In this document: positions 45,849 through 53,748 of the stretch, in pieces | Numbering within the stretch: position 1 is the first letter of the stretch | How the letters are laid out: the number at the start of each line of letters is the position of its first letter | Source of the DNA: CALJFL01 sp963669435 | GTDB taxonomy: Bacteria > Pseudomonadota > Gammaproteobacteria > Pseudomonadales > Halieaceae | DNA: 64,000 nt | Assembly: GCA_963669435.1 (NCBI GenBank) | Contig: OY770025.1 | Coordinates: forward strand, 372,001-436,000 | Direction of reading: 5' to 3' | Notes under the pieces: model-generated | Databases searched by the model: none | What the model saw: the letters and a program-made list of their open reading frames with translations, nothing else | Told to the model about the DNA's origin: nothing | Program-made: the position numbers and the translations under genes

Positions 45849-47887
45849 GCTCTCCGACTGCGCGTAAGCAGCAGGAGTGGCAGCAGCAACAGGACGCCGA
45901 ACAAACCCACGCTTCCTGCACCATTCGATGGATAGGCTCGTGAGCTGTTGCCAAAGGCAGGGGTCGTGCTGTCTTGTCGGTGAGCCTTGACTGGCTGCGC
46001 CGCGCGCTGCTTACGCGCCGAAGCTTCTTCTTCAACACGCGTTTTGTTTGAGCGATCAATGCCCTGAGCCTCGAACACGTCTTCGGCTACCACGATCATG
46101 GAGGTGTAGTTCGTTACCAGATCGTACTCTAACGCGATGTCGGTAATCGCCTGCCGGCTGTCCGCATCAGTGCCCAGGTAATCGATTCGGTTTTGCAAAT
46201 CCTCGATCGCGGCGTAGGCCCACAAGCGTTCCAGTTCAGGATTGCGTTCCATGACTTTCGGAAAATCCAATTCGGAAGTATAGGTTCTGTTTTCTCCCAA
46301 AACTTTTCCGCCCACAGTTACTTTAGCCGGACCATCCCCCCAGTAATGACCGAACAAGATTATCTGCTGACCTCGATACAGCGAACCGATACGCTCAGGT
46401 GCAAGCTCCTTCACCTTGATACCACTGAATTTCACCTCGACATCCCGGTAGGACTCGTACTTCAATTTGTCGGCAGCCTGAACCAGTAATCCGCCGATAT
46501 CATCGTTGTTGGACACGTTAACGGAGAATCCGTTGGACAACGTTGCCATACCCTCGAGCAAGGGGCGGTTGGCGCTGTTACCCATAACAAAGCTGAACAA
46601 GCGGACATCGTGCTTCTCCAGCAGGCGCAAGAAGTCTTTCCTTTCAGTAACACCCACATTGGCCACACCGTCGGTCACCAGGATTACAGCACTGGGCCGA
46701 TCGGCATCCAGTAGTCGGTACCCACGTTGCAACCCGGCATAGAGATTAGTGCCACCGTCGGGCGTAATCGCCTCCAACTCGCGTATGTAGCGCTCAACAT
46801 TCTGTTGATTAACAGGAACGTAGCCGCTGGTCACTTCTCTCACTCCGTTGTTAAACAGAATAATCTGAAACCTGTCGCGTTCACTGAGTTTGTCCAGGCC
46901 TTCACGCACCCCCTCGACCAGGGTCTGGTATTTGCCCGCCATCGATCCGGAATAATCCAGCACAAAGACCCAGTCTCGCCCCTGTTCCAATAGACCCAGA
47001 TCATCTCCAGGCGTGACCGTAAGCATGAAGGTTCCGCGTTTTTCACCCTCCTCCCGATGCGTCACCAGATCGACCGCACCGGGCAACCCCTGCGCATGCC
47101 GCCAATAGACCACGATATCCTCGTCCAGGTTGTGGGACGCAAGCACCTGGCCCCCGGTATCACCCTCCTCTATCGAATCCTTTGCCTGCTGGTTACCAAA
47201 TGAGAGCCGCCAATCCTGTGGTGACTGTTCCTGCACCATTACCTGTGGATGCGCGGGAAGCCTGAACTCGTCCACGGGGTAGGAAGAGCGCATCTGTAGG
47301 TTGAAACTGAATGCTTCCTCCACCGTGCTGTTGTACGTCCAGAAGTTCATTCTCCGCTCGTCCACGCCACCTTCCTGCAACGGGTATACGTAGCGACCGA
47401 TACCGAGGTCAGTATGAACGGGCTGGATGTACACCAGCCGAATTCTCACATCGTTATTGGGGAGAACCGGGTAGACGCTGATATCAAAAGTCCTGTACTC
47501 ATCCTTTTCGGTGAGTGCTGCCTGGCGTCCCTGTGCCTTTTCTTGCTCGTACAGGTCTCGTGCGGCCTGCTTCTCAAGTACTTCACCGGTAACCGGCTTA
47601 CCGTCAATCCAATAGGTAAACTCACCTACGGCAGCTTTCTGGGGAACGGGAAATGAATAGATTGCCTCCAACGCATCATCATGAGGATTTGCGAACACCT
47701 GTTCGACCGTGGTGATGGCATAGCCATCCTCGATGACCACGTCCACGTGATGCTCGCGAATGCTGAGTTGTGGCAGGTTGCCCCGAACTGGGGTCATGAG
47801 CCCCGCGGCATGCACGGTAGCCGAAAACAGTGCGCTGACGATCAAGCCAGCTACGGTTCCACTGATGGTTCTGCTCAAAAAATTCAT
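45845..47887 (-). CDS. VIT/vWA-domain surface protein with GlyGly-CTERM-like tail
   Basis: Protein of 680 residues: a signal peptide (TVAGLIVSALFSATVHAAG), a VIT domain at about 35-165 (TTVEQVFANPHDDALEAIYSF), a von Willebrand A domain near 305-470 with MIDAS motif DYSGS, then a linker rich in Ser, Arg and Gln. The tail at 650-680 has AGSVG, a hydrophobic stretch and RSRRA, which is the GlyGly-CTERM layout. VIT/vWA proteins of this kind usually accompany the class GN sortase. Here the tail and the next gene point to a rhombosortase instead. It is probably exported and cut near the AGS motif. Confidence 0.9.
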   Translation of the reverse strand: MNFLSRTISGTVAGLIVSALFSATVHAAGLMTPVRGNLPQLSIREHHVDVVIEDGYAITTVEQVFANPHDDALEAIYSFPVPQKAAVGEFTYWIDGKPVTGEVLEKQAARDLYEQEKAQGRQAALTEKDEYRTFDISVYPVLPNNDVRIRLVYIQPVHTDLGIGRYVYPLQEGGVDERRMNFWTYNSTVEEAFSFNLQMRSSYPVDEFRLPAHPQVMVQEQSPQDWRLSFGNQQAKDSIEEGDTGGQVLASHNLDEDIVVYWRHAQGLPGAVDLVTHREEGEKRGTFMLTVTPGDDLGLLEQGRDWVFVLDYSGSMAGKYQTLVEGVREGLDKLSERDRFQIILFNNGVREVTSGYVPVNQQNVERYIRELEAITPDGGTNLYAGLQRGYRLLDADRPSAVILVTDGVANVGVTERKDFLRLLEKHDVRLFSFVMGNSANRPLLEGMATLSNGFSVNVSNNDDIGGLLVQAADKLKYESYRDVEVKFSGIKVKELAPERIGSLYRGQQIILFGHYWGDGPAKVTVGGKVLGENRTYTSELDFPKVMERNPELERLWAYAAIEDLQNRIDYLGTDADSRQAITDIALEYDLVTNYTSMIVVAEDVFEAQGIDRSNKTRVEEEASARKQRAAQPVKAHRQDSTTPAFGNSSRAYPSNGAGSVGLFGVLLLLPLLLLTRSRRA

Positions 47888-48033
47888 TGCATATACCCTC
47901 TCTCATTGAATTTGTCCGCGTCAGGCGGATCAGTGAGCAGTATTCGCAAAGCACCATAAATTGCACCCAAAACATTGAAAGTGGCATATACTGATCTTTA
48001 AAGTGCTATTTTTTGATACTTTAAGGACGAGTG
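47888..48033. promoter_or_regulatory. Divergent control region with AAAGT/ACTTT dyads
   Basis: Between the VIT/vWA operon and the HTH regulator. CTTTAAAG (47996-48003) is a perfect palindrome, and AAAGT (48000-48004) pairs with ACTTT (48018-48022) across 13 bp. A further AAAGTGGCATA at 47979 resembles AAAGTGCTAT at 48000. The repeated AAAGTG element suggests operator sites for the adjacent HTH protein. Confidence 0.5.
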
Positions 48034-48786
48034 ATGAGCCAAATCACCCCCCTTCTGGCCACTCTGAAACGCGAGTTAAAATCCCGTGGCCTCACTTATG
48101 CTGACGTAGCCCGGGCACTGGAAGTCTCTGAAAGCAGCATCAAGCGGACGTTTTCGGCATCACGTCTGGAGCTGGGCCGTCTGGAACAACTGTGTCACAC
48201 ACTTGATCTGGAGATATCCGATCTCGTGCAAAAAATGCTCGAGCAGCGCAATCGCATCACTACCCTTACCGAGGAGCAGGAACGGGAAGTGGTGGAAAAC
48301 CCCAGGCTCCTGTTAATGGCAATAAGCGTGCTCAACAACTGGACCTTCGAAGAGATCATGGACACCTATCTCCTCGACCAGCACGAGGCAGTCCAACTGC
48401 TGGCCGCACTGGACAGACTCAAAATCATCGACCTTCTGCCCCGCAACAAACTTCGTGTAATAGTCGCGACGGACTTTCGTTGGCTACCCAATGGACCGAT
48501 ACAACGGTTTTTTCAGGAGCAGGTACAGCCGGAGTTTATGCACTCGACATTTTCCGGCCCCGGCGAGGTCATGCTGTTCCGCAGTGGCATGTTGTCACGC
48601 GCTTCGAATGCAATCATGTCGAGAAAGATGGAACGACTGCTGGAAGAGTTTAGTGAGCTACATAATGAAGATGCGGGGATGCCCCTTCACGAGAGGTTCG
48701 GCTCCAGCATCATGCTGGCTATGCGGCCCTGGGAGTTGGGTGTGTTTCGTCATCTGCGCAGGGATCCGGGTGAGAAGGCGTTTTAG
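48034..48786 (+). CDS. XRE-family helix-turn-helix regulator
   Basis: Protein of 250 residues. The Cro/C1-type helix-turn-helix is at the start (LKRELKSRGLTYADVARALE, then SSIKRTFSASRLELGRLEQL, about 11-50). The rest is helical with no recognised ligand domain. The ATG at 48034 has AAGGA at good spacing. It diverges from the VIT/vWA-rhombosortase operon across a dyad-rich gap, so it probably controls that operon. Confidence 0.88.
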   Translation: MSQITPLLATLKRELKSRGLTYADVARALEVSESSIKRTFSASRLELGRLEQLCHTLDLEISDLVQKMLEQRNRITTLTEEQEREVVENPRLLLMAISVLNNWTFEEIMDTYLLDQHEAVQLLAALDRLKIIDLLPRNKLRVIVATDFRWLPNGPIQRFFQEQVQPEFMHSTFSGPGEVMLFRSGMLSRASNAIMSRKMERLLEEFSELHNEDAGMPLHERFGSSIMLAMRPWELGVFRHLRRDPGEKAF

Positions 48787-48904
48787 GGGTGGGGTGAGGT
48801 AGAGGTGGTCGCAAGGGCGGCCAGTGCTACTATTTGATCTGCGGGTCGAACGGTAAGAAAACGAATTTGCTCCACGAAAACACCCTGCGCACCGCGGTCT
48901 TTGT

Positions 48905-48972
48905 TTTGCCATCCCTTTTAATTGAAAAAGGATGGCAAATATTTTACCATCCCTTATTACTTTAAAGGGATG
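48905..48972. promoter_or_regulatory. Two hairpins sharing a CCATCCCTT core, over a translation start
   Basis: Hairpin 1: arms 48905-48919 and 48925-48939, 15 bp with one mismatch, loop AATTG. Hairpin 2: CATCCCTT (48948-48955) and AAGGGATG (48965-48972). The same core thus occurs four times in alternating orientation. Hairpin 2 contains the AAAGGG ribosome site of the nucleotidyltransferase gene, so it could block translation as RNA, or both could be operators for autoregulation. Confidence 0.6.
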
Positions 48973-48978
48973 TCAAAG

Positions 48979-50025
48979 ATGTCCGAACTTTATGCAGACC
49001 TGCCTGGATCCGCGCGACTGGCGTATGCAGAGTTGCTAGACAACGCCTTAATCCGTGACGTTGCTACCGGTACCGGCTTCACCTTCCTACGTAGAAAGAA
49101 AAGCTCTGGTTATTACTGGTACCTGCAGCATAACTTTGCAGGCGGCCGTCGCCAGCACTACATCGGCGTAGATAACGAGGAAACACGCGCACGTATCGAA
49201 CAGCAGAAAGCCCGCTGGGAGGCGGGTAAGATCGAAGCAAAAGTGATAGAGAAGCAGGTTGCCATGACCATTGCAGCAGGCGGCAGGGCTATCGATGCGC
49301 GCGCCTATCGGGTACTCAGCGCGGCAGCCAATACGGGTCTGTTCAACGCAGGCGGCGTATTGGTCGGCTCGTATGCGTTCGTCGCAATTGGCAACATGTT
49401 GGGCGTGAGCTGGCGCAAAGACACCACGATTACGCAAGACGTGGATCTGGCCGCCAGTGATCGGGCCATGATCGCCATCCCCCAAGACGTTGAGCCGTTG
49501 GGCGACGTCATCCTGAAAGCCGAAACAGGCATGCTCAGCGTACCCATGTTAAACAGAAAAGGCCCCAGTACCAGCTACATGGTGCAAGGCAGCGAATTCC
49601 GGGTCGACCTCATCACCCCACGGATCGGGAAACCCAAATCCGCAGAGTACGTCCACGCGATCAAGTCACACGCCCAGCCCGTCGCGTTCCTGGAATACCT
49701 GCTGGAAGATACGCAAAAAGCAGTGTTGCTGCATAAGTCAGGTGTCGTCGTAAACGTTGCCCAACCTGCGCGTTTCGCCTTGCACAAGCTGGTCGTCGCT
49801 CAGCGCAGGCCATCCACCGAGCGCAACAAAAAGCGCAAGGACATCGAGCAGGCAGAGCAGGTCATTGCCTGTCTACTCGACCAGTCACCCGGCGACCTCT
49901 GGCTGGCACTGGACGCAGCCCTGGCACACGGCGTCAAGAAATTTATGCAGCAGATGCAGGAGGGTATCGAACAGTTGGACGAAGCGAATCGCGAGCCGCT
50001 GGTGGGGTACCTTTGCACTCGCTAA
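48979..50025 (+). CDS. GSU2403-type nucleotidyltransferase-fold protein
   Basis: Protein of 348 residues. An N-terminal helical part (1-100) is followed by a nucleotidyltransferase core: GGVLVGSYAF with Gly130-Ser131, then the metal-binding pair in TQDVDLA (Asp154, Asp156) and a third acid in FRVDLITP. The C-terminal part is helical. Proteins of this group are orphan NTases related in fold to type IV toxins; their activity is unknown. The ATG at 48979 is 9 bases after AAAGGG; an ATG at 48970 is also possible. Its stop codon lies within a sequence repeated twice more downstream, and the gene stands beside tRNA-Pro, both hinting at acquisition. Confidence 0.82.
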   Translation: MSELYADLPGSARLAYAELLDNALIRDVATGTGFTFLRRKKSSGYYWYLQHNFAGGRRQHYIGVDNEETRARIEQQKARWEAGKIEAKVIEKQVAMTIAAGGRAIDARAYRVLSAAANTGLFNAGGVLVGSYAFVAIGNMLGVSWRKDTTITQDVDLAASDRAMIAIPQDVEPLGDVILKAETGMLSVPMLNRKGPSTSYMVQGSEFRVDLITPRIGKPKSAEYVHAIKSHAQPVAFLEYLLEDTQKAVLLHKSGVVVNVAQPARFALHKLVVAQRRPSTERNKKRKDIEQAEQVIACLLDQSPGDLWLALDAALAHGVKKFMQQMQEGIEQLDEANREPLVGYLCTR

Positions 50026-50098
50026 AGAACAGATCCGGCGTTCCGCCGGTTCATAAAAAAGGCTGCCCAAACGACGGTACATGATGGGTAATTAAAAA

Positions 50099-50289
50099 GG
50101 CAGGATTGAATAGTAACGCCCTCGGGCCGGGGGCGCGCACGCCCGTCACGACCCTGCGGGCTTCGCGGCTTTGCCGCTCGTTGTTAAACGCTCCTTTGGT
50201 CGCGTTTTATGACGGGGCGGCCATCCGCCTGATTACGCTCGCCCTTTGGGCTCGCTAAAGAGCAAATCCGGCGTTCCGCCGGTTCATAA
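50099..50289. repeat. 191-bp direct repeat, copy 1
   Basis: This segment recurs at 50330-50520 with high identity. It begins GGCAGGATTGAATAG, contains GC-rich dyads (GGGGGCGCGCACGCCC; GCGGCTTTGCCGC) and ends GGCGTTCCGCCGGTTCATAA. Its last part also resembles 50017-50055, which overlaps the nucleotidyltransferase stop codon. It has no believable coding capacity. The GGCAGGATT start resembles the tRNA-Pro 3' region. Confidence 0.9.
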
Positions 50290-50329
50290 TAAACCACACG
50301 TTGAATCAGGTATTTTGAGGAAGTCTAGT

Positions 50330-50520
50330 GGCAGGATTGAATAGTAACGCCCTTTGGCCGGGGGCGCGCACGCCCGTTACTACCCTGCGGGCTTCGCGGC
50401 TTTGCCGCTCGTTGCAAAACGCGCCTATGGTTGCGTTTTATGACGGGGCGGCCATCCGCCTGATTACGCTCGCCCTTTGGGCTCGCTAAAGAACTAATCC
50501 GGCGTTCCGCCGGTTCATAA
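50330..50520. repeat. 191-bp direct repeat, copy 2
   Basis: Second copy of the 50099-50289 unit, offset by 231 bp and separated from it by 40 bp of unrelated sequence. It runs into the bidirectional terminator next to tRNA-Pro. A shorter, third copy of its terminal portion, including the AAAAAAGGC start of that terminator, is at 50017-50070. Confidence 0.9.
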
Positions 50521-50549
50521 AAAAGGCCACCCAACGGGTGGCCTTTTTT
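50519..50549. terminator. Bidirectional rho-independent terminator beside tRNA-Pro
   Basis: A perfect stem, GGCCACCC and GGGTGGCC with loop AAC, flanked by six A residues on one side and six T on the other. It terminates tRNA-Pro transcription on the minus strand and rightward transcription from the repeat side. It begins 7 bp from the tRNA 3' end. Confidence 0.93.
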
Positions 50550-50555
50550 ATGAAT

Positions 50556-50632
50556 TGGTCGGGACGGCAGGATTTGAACCTACGACCACCACACCCCCAG
50601 TGTGGTGCGCTACCAGACTGCGCTACGCCCCG
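50556..50632 (-). tRNA. tRNA-Pro (GGG)
   Basis: A 77-nt tRNA on the minus strand. Acceptor arms CGGGGCG and CGTCCCG pair with one G-U, the D arm has GCGC...GCGC, the anticodon arm CCACA-CTGGGGG-TGTGG gives anticodon GGG, and the T arm contains GTAGGTTCAAATCCTGC. The 3' CCA is encoded. It follows merR, as in Pseudomonas-type gammaproteobacteria. Confidence 0.97.
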
Positions 50633-50700
50633 TGAAATGCAGGCTTGGTGCAAGCGCTGCGAGGGCGGCATTATACTCAATACCGCCGGGGTTACAAAGG

Positions 50701-51063
50701 CTATTTGGCGGGGCGAAGTAGCTCGAGAACGTCTTCCAGGTCCTTGATGGTTTCCTGAAGAACCGCCTGGGCGACCACCGGTGCAGAGGGACCATCTTCG
50801 TCGGTCATGCGCTGTCGTGCGCCGCCGATGGTGTAGCCCTGGTCATACAGTAAACTGCGGATTTCGCGGATCGTGAGTACGTCATCGCGCTGGTAGTAGC
50901 GGCGATTGCCACGGCGCTTAACGGGTTTCAGTTGCGGGAATTCCTGCTCCCAGTAACGCAGGACGTGGGGCTTTACCGCGCAGAGTTCACTGACCTCACC
51001 GATGGTGAAGTAGCGCTTGCCGGGTATCGCCGGCAATTCATTGTTGTGACTCGGTTCCAGCAT
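50701..51063 (-). CDS. MerR-family DNA-binding protein downstream of ihfA
   Basis: Small MerR-family protein of 120 residues with the winged helix at about 15-80: KRYFTIGEVSELCAVKPHVL, YWEQEFPQLKPVKRRGNRRY, then DVLTIREIRSLLYDQGYTIG. It has no Cys cluster, so it is not a metal sensor. It overlaps ihfA by 26 bp and precedes tRNA-Pro, a linkage conserved in gammaproteobacteria; its regulon is unknown. Confidence 0.92.
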   Translation of the reverse strand: MLEPSHNNELPAIPGKRYFTIGEVSELCAVKPHVLRYWEQEFPQLKPVKRRGNRRYYQRDDVLTIREIRSLLYDQGYTIGGARQRMTDEDGPSAPVVAQAVLQETIKDLEDVLELLRPAK

Positions 51064-51346
51064 ACTCTTCTACTCTTGCCTTGAGCTTCTGACCGGGCCG
51101 AAAAGTCACCACCCTGCGGGCTGATATGGGTATCTCTTCGCCTGTCTTCGGATTGCGGCCAGGACGCTGACTCTTGTCGCGCAGATCGAAATTGCCGAAG
51201 CCTGACAATTTCACCTGCTCATTACCCTCAAGGCTGGCCCGAATCTCTTCGAAGAACAGCTCTACAATCTCCTTGGCTTCCCGTTTGTTGAGCCCCAGCT
51301 CTTCAAACAGGCGTTCTGCCATTTCAGATTTTGTCAGGGCGGTCAT
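51038..51346 (-). CDS. ihfA: Integration host factor alpha subunit
   Basis: HU/IHF-family protein of 102 residues. It starts ALTKSEMAERLFEELGLNKR, followed by VKLSGFGNFDLRDKSQRPGR and the DNA-intercalating arm RNPKTGEEIPISARRVVTFRP. It forms the sharply DNA-bending IHF heterodimer with the beta subunit. It begins 11 bp after pheT, in the standard pheST-ihfA operon. Confidence 0.97.
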   Translation of the reverse strand: MTALTKSEMAERLFEELGLNKREAKEIVELFFEEIRASLEGNEQVKLSGFGNFDLRDKSQRPGRNPKTGEEIPISARRVVTFRPGQKLKARVEEYAGTESQQ

Positions 51347-51357
51347 TTTCGCGTTAC

Positions 51358-53733
51358 CTAGTTCCTAAGCTCGGCTTTATAATTTTTTTCCAATGAATCA
51401 ATGACTTGATCCATTGCCAGATTAACTACGTCATCGCTAAGAGTGCGCGAATGATCCCGGAAAGTCAAACCGAGAGCGAGACTTTTTCGTTTAGGATCAA
51501 TGCCTTTGCCCTCATATACATCAAATAACCTTAGATCTGTGAGGTAAGTCCCAGCGCTGGCACGAACATTTGACATCAGCTCAGCGGAAGTGACCGATTT
51601 GTCGACAACTATCGCCAAATCGCGGCGAACTTCGGGAAACTTCGACAATTCTTCAAATTCGGGTAATCTGGCCCCCAAAATCGGTTCGAGGTCGATTTCC
51701 AGGGCAAATAGCGCAGAATTCAGGCCCAGATCGGCCCCGACACTGGGATGCAGCGCGCCGATGTACCCCACGGTTTGACCCTTGTAGGTCACCGCGGCAG
51801 TCTGCCCAGGGTGCAGCGCACTGCGTTGCCCGGCAGCAAATTCAAATTGGTCGGCCTGTCGGCTCAAACCCAGCACGCTCTCCAGGTCACCCTTGAGGTC
51901 ATAGAAATCTGTCGCCCCGGATGCTGCCGCCCAGGATTCCGCCATGCGTTCACCGGTGGCGACCATTGCCAAGGTCGGCGTCTGCGCCAGGCCGTCTTTG
52001 CCGGGCACAAAACGCAAGCCCGTTTCAAACAGACGGACACGGGGCTGCTGGCGATTGGTGTTGCGCAATACAGCGCTGACCAGGCCAGGTAGGAGGCTGG
52101 TGCGCATTACCGCCATATCGGCAGAGATCGGATTGGTCAAGGCAACCGCCTGCAACTGCGGATCAAACACCTGTTGCAGTTTAGGGTCGACAAAACTGTA
52201 GGTAATTGCCTCGCGAAAGCCCCGCGCACTGAGATGCCTGCGCACGGTGCGCAGGGACAGTCGCTCCTCGGGCTTGGCCGGCATCACCAGGTCGGCCCTG
52301 ATATGCGATACGGGCAGGTTGTTGTAACCGTAAACCCGGGCGAGTTCCTCAAGCAGGTCAGCCTCGATGCTGATATCGAAGCGCCAGCTGGGCACGCTGC
52401 AACGCCAGCCTCCGTCAATGGCTGTGACGCCCAGGCCCAACCCCGTCAAAATACGCTCCACCTCATCTGCCGGTAGATCAAAGCCCAGCAGACGTTCAAT
52501 TTGTTCGGCGCGCAGTTCCACATCGTTGCGCACCGGTAAGTCGGCTTCGCTGCTGACTTCTTGCAGAGGACCCGCCTCACCACCAACGGCGTCCACCAAC
52601 AGTTGTGTTGCCCGCTCCATGGCCGCGGCAGCCCCGGCAAAGTCGACGCCGCGCTCAAAACGGTGCGAGGAATCCGTATGCAGCCCGTAGGAGCGCGCCT
52701 TACCTGCCAGCAGGTCCGGGGTGAAGAATGCTGCTTCCAAAAATACGTTGGTGGTGGTTTCGCTCACTGCTGACGCCTGACCACCCATAATGCCGGCCAG
52801 CGCCAGGGGGCCGTTTTCGTCGGTAATCAACAGGGTATCTTCACGGGGCTCCACGGTCTGGCCGTCGAGCAATTCCAGCGACTCTCCTGCCCTCGCATTG
52901 CGCACGGTGATACCGCCGCTCAGCTTATCGAGATCAAACGCGTGCATGGGCTGTCCGAGTTCAAGCATCACATAGTTGGTGACATCGACCACCGCGTCGA
53001 TGGAGCGCACACCACAGCGGCGCAGTTTTTCCTGCACCCACAGCGGGCTCGGCCGGGAGACATCCACCCCGCGGATAACCCTGCCCACATAGCGCGGACA
53101 GCGATCTGCATCCTGCAGCGTCACCGGGAAGGTATCATCCAGCGTAGCCTCAACCGCAGTGTACTCCAGCGCCTTCACCGGCAGCTGGTTAAGCAGGCCC
53201 ACCTCACGCGCAATGCCTGCCACGCTTAAACAATCCGCGCGATTGGGGGTGAGACCAATCTCGATCACGTTGTCATCCAGATGCAAGTAATCACGCAGGT
53301 CCGCACCCACGGGTGCATCACCGGCCAGTTCCATCAGCCCATCGGAGTCTTCTGACAGGCCAAGTTCTTCACCGGCACACAACATGCCTTGAGATTCGAT
53401 GCCGCGCAGTTTGGCTTTCTTGATGTTGAAATCGCCCGGAAGCACTGCACCGAGCTGCGCAAGTGGGGCTTTCAAGCCGGCCCTGGCGTTAGGAGCGCCG
53501 CAGACAATCTGTACCGTGTCACTGCCGGTCTTTACCTGGCAGACGCGCAGCTTGTCGGCATCCGGATGCTGTTCTGCGGAGACTACCTCGCCCACCACAA
53601 CGCCGCTAAAGGAACCGGCAACCGGGTCAACGGCATCCACTTCCAGCCCCGCCATAGTGATCTGGTGCGCCAATTCGTCTGTGCTCAGCTGCGGGTCTAC
53701 CCATTCACGCAGCCACTGTTCACTGATATTCAC
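51358..53733 (-). CDS. pheT: Phenylalanine-tRNA ligase beta subunit
   Basis: Full-length beta chain of 791 residues (E. coli type is about 795). It begins MNISEQWLREWVDPQLSTDE, with the tRNA-binding EMAP-like domain at about 40-150 (GVVVGEVVSAEQHPDADKLR), the B3/B4 editing region, the B5 domain, the catalytic-like core and a C-terminal ferredoxin-fold anticodon-binding domain (FPEVRRDLAIVVDKSV onward). It lies 15 bp after pheS and pairs with it in the alpha2-beta2 enzyme. Confidence 0.98.
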   Translation of the reverse strand: MNISEQWLREWVDPQLSTDELAHQITMAGLEVDAVDPVAGSFSGVVVGEVVSAEQHPDADKLRVCQVKTGSDTVQIVCGAPNARAGLKAPLAQLGAVLPGDFNIKKAKLRGIESQGMLCAGEELGLSEDSDGLMELAGDAPVGADLRDYLHLDDNVIEIGLTPNRADCLSVAGIAREVGLLNQLPVKALEYTAVEATLDDTFPVTLQDADRCPRYVGRVIRGVDVSRPSPLWVQEKLRRCGVRSIDAVVDVTNYVMLELGQPMHAFDLDKLSGGITVRNARAGESLELLDGQTVEPREDTLLITDENGPLALAGIMGGQASAVSETTTNVFLEAAFFTPDLLAGKARSYGLHTDSSHRFERGVDFAGAAAAMERATQLLVDAVGGEAGPLQEVSSEADLPVRNDVELRAEQIERLLGFDLPADEVERILTGLGLGVTAIDGGWRCSVPSWRFDISIEADLLEELARVYGYNNLPVSHIRADLVMPAKPEERLSLRTVRRHLSARGFREAITYSFVDPKLQQVFDPQLQAVALTNPISADMAVMRTSLLPGLVSAVLRNTNRQQPRVRLFETGLRFVPGKDGLAQTPTLAMVATGERMAESWAAASGATDFYDLKGDLESVLGLSRQADQFEFAAGQRSALHPGQTAAVTYKGQTVGYIGALHPSVGADLGLNSALFALEIDLEPILGARLPEFEELSKFPEVRRDLAIVVDKSVTSAELMSNVRASAGTYLTDLRLFDVYEGKGIDPKRKSLALGLTFRDHSRTLSDDVVNLAMDQVIDSLEKNYKAELRN

Positions 53734-53748
53734 TGCTTATTGCTCCAC

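Noticed and set aside
48979..50025. AbiEi/AbiEii type IV toxin-antitoxin pair
   Set aside because: The NTase fold is suggestive, but no AbiEi-like antitoxin gene is adjacent and the protein fits the GSU2403-type group better, so no system was named.
50099..50520. CRISPR array
   Set aside because: Only two long units of 191 bp with one 40-bp interval occur; unit length and number do not fit CRISPR, and no cas genes are present.
50325..50534. Small minus-strand frame inside repeat copy 2, also partly present in copy 1
   Set aside because: Its sequence is simply the translation of the repeat unit; the reading differs between copies, and no start signal or family supports it.
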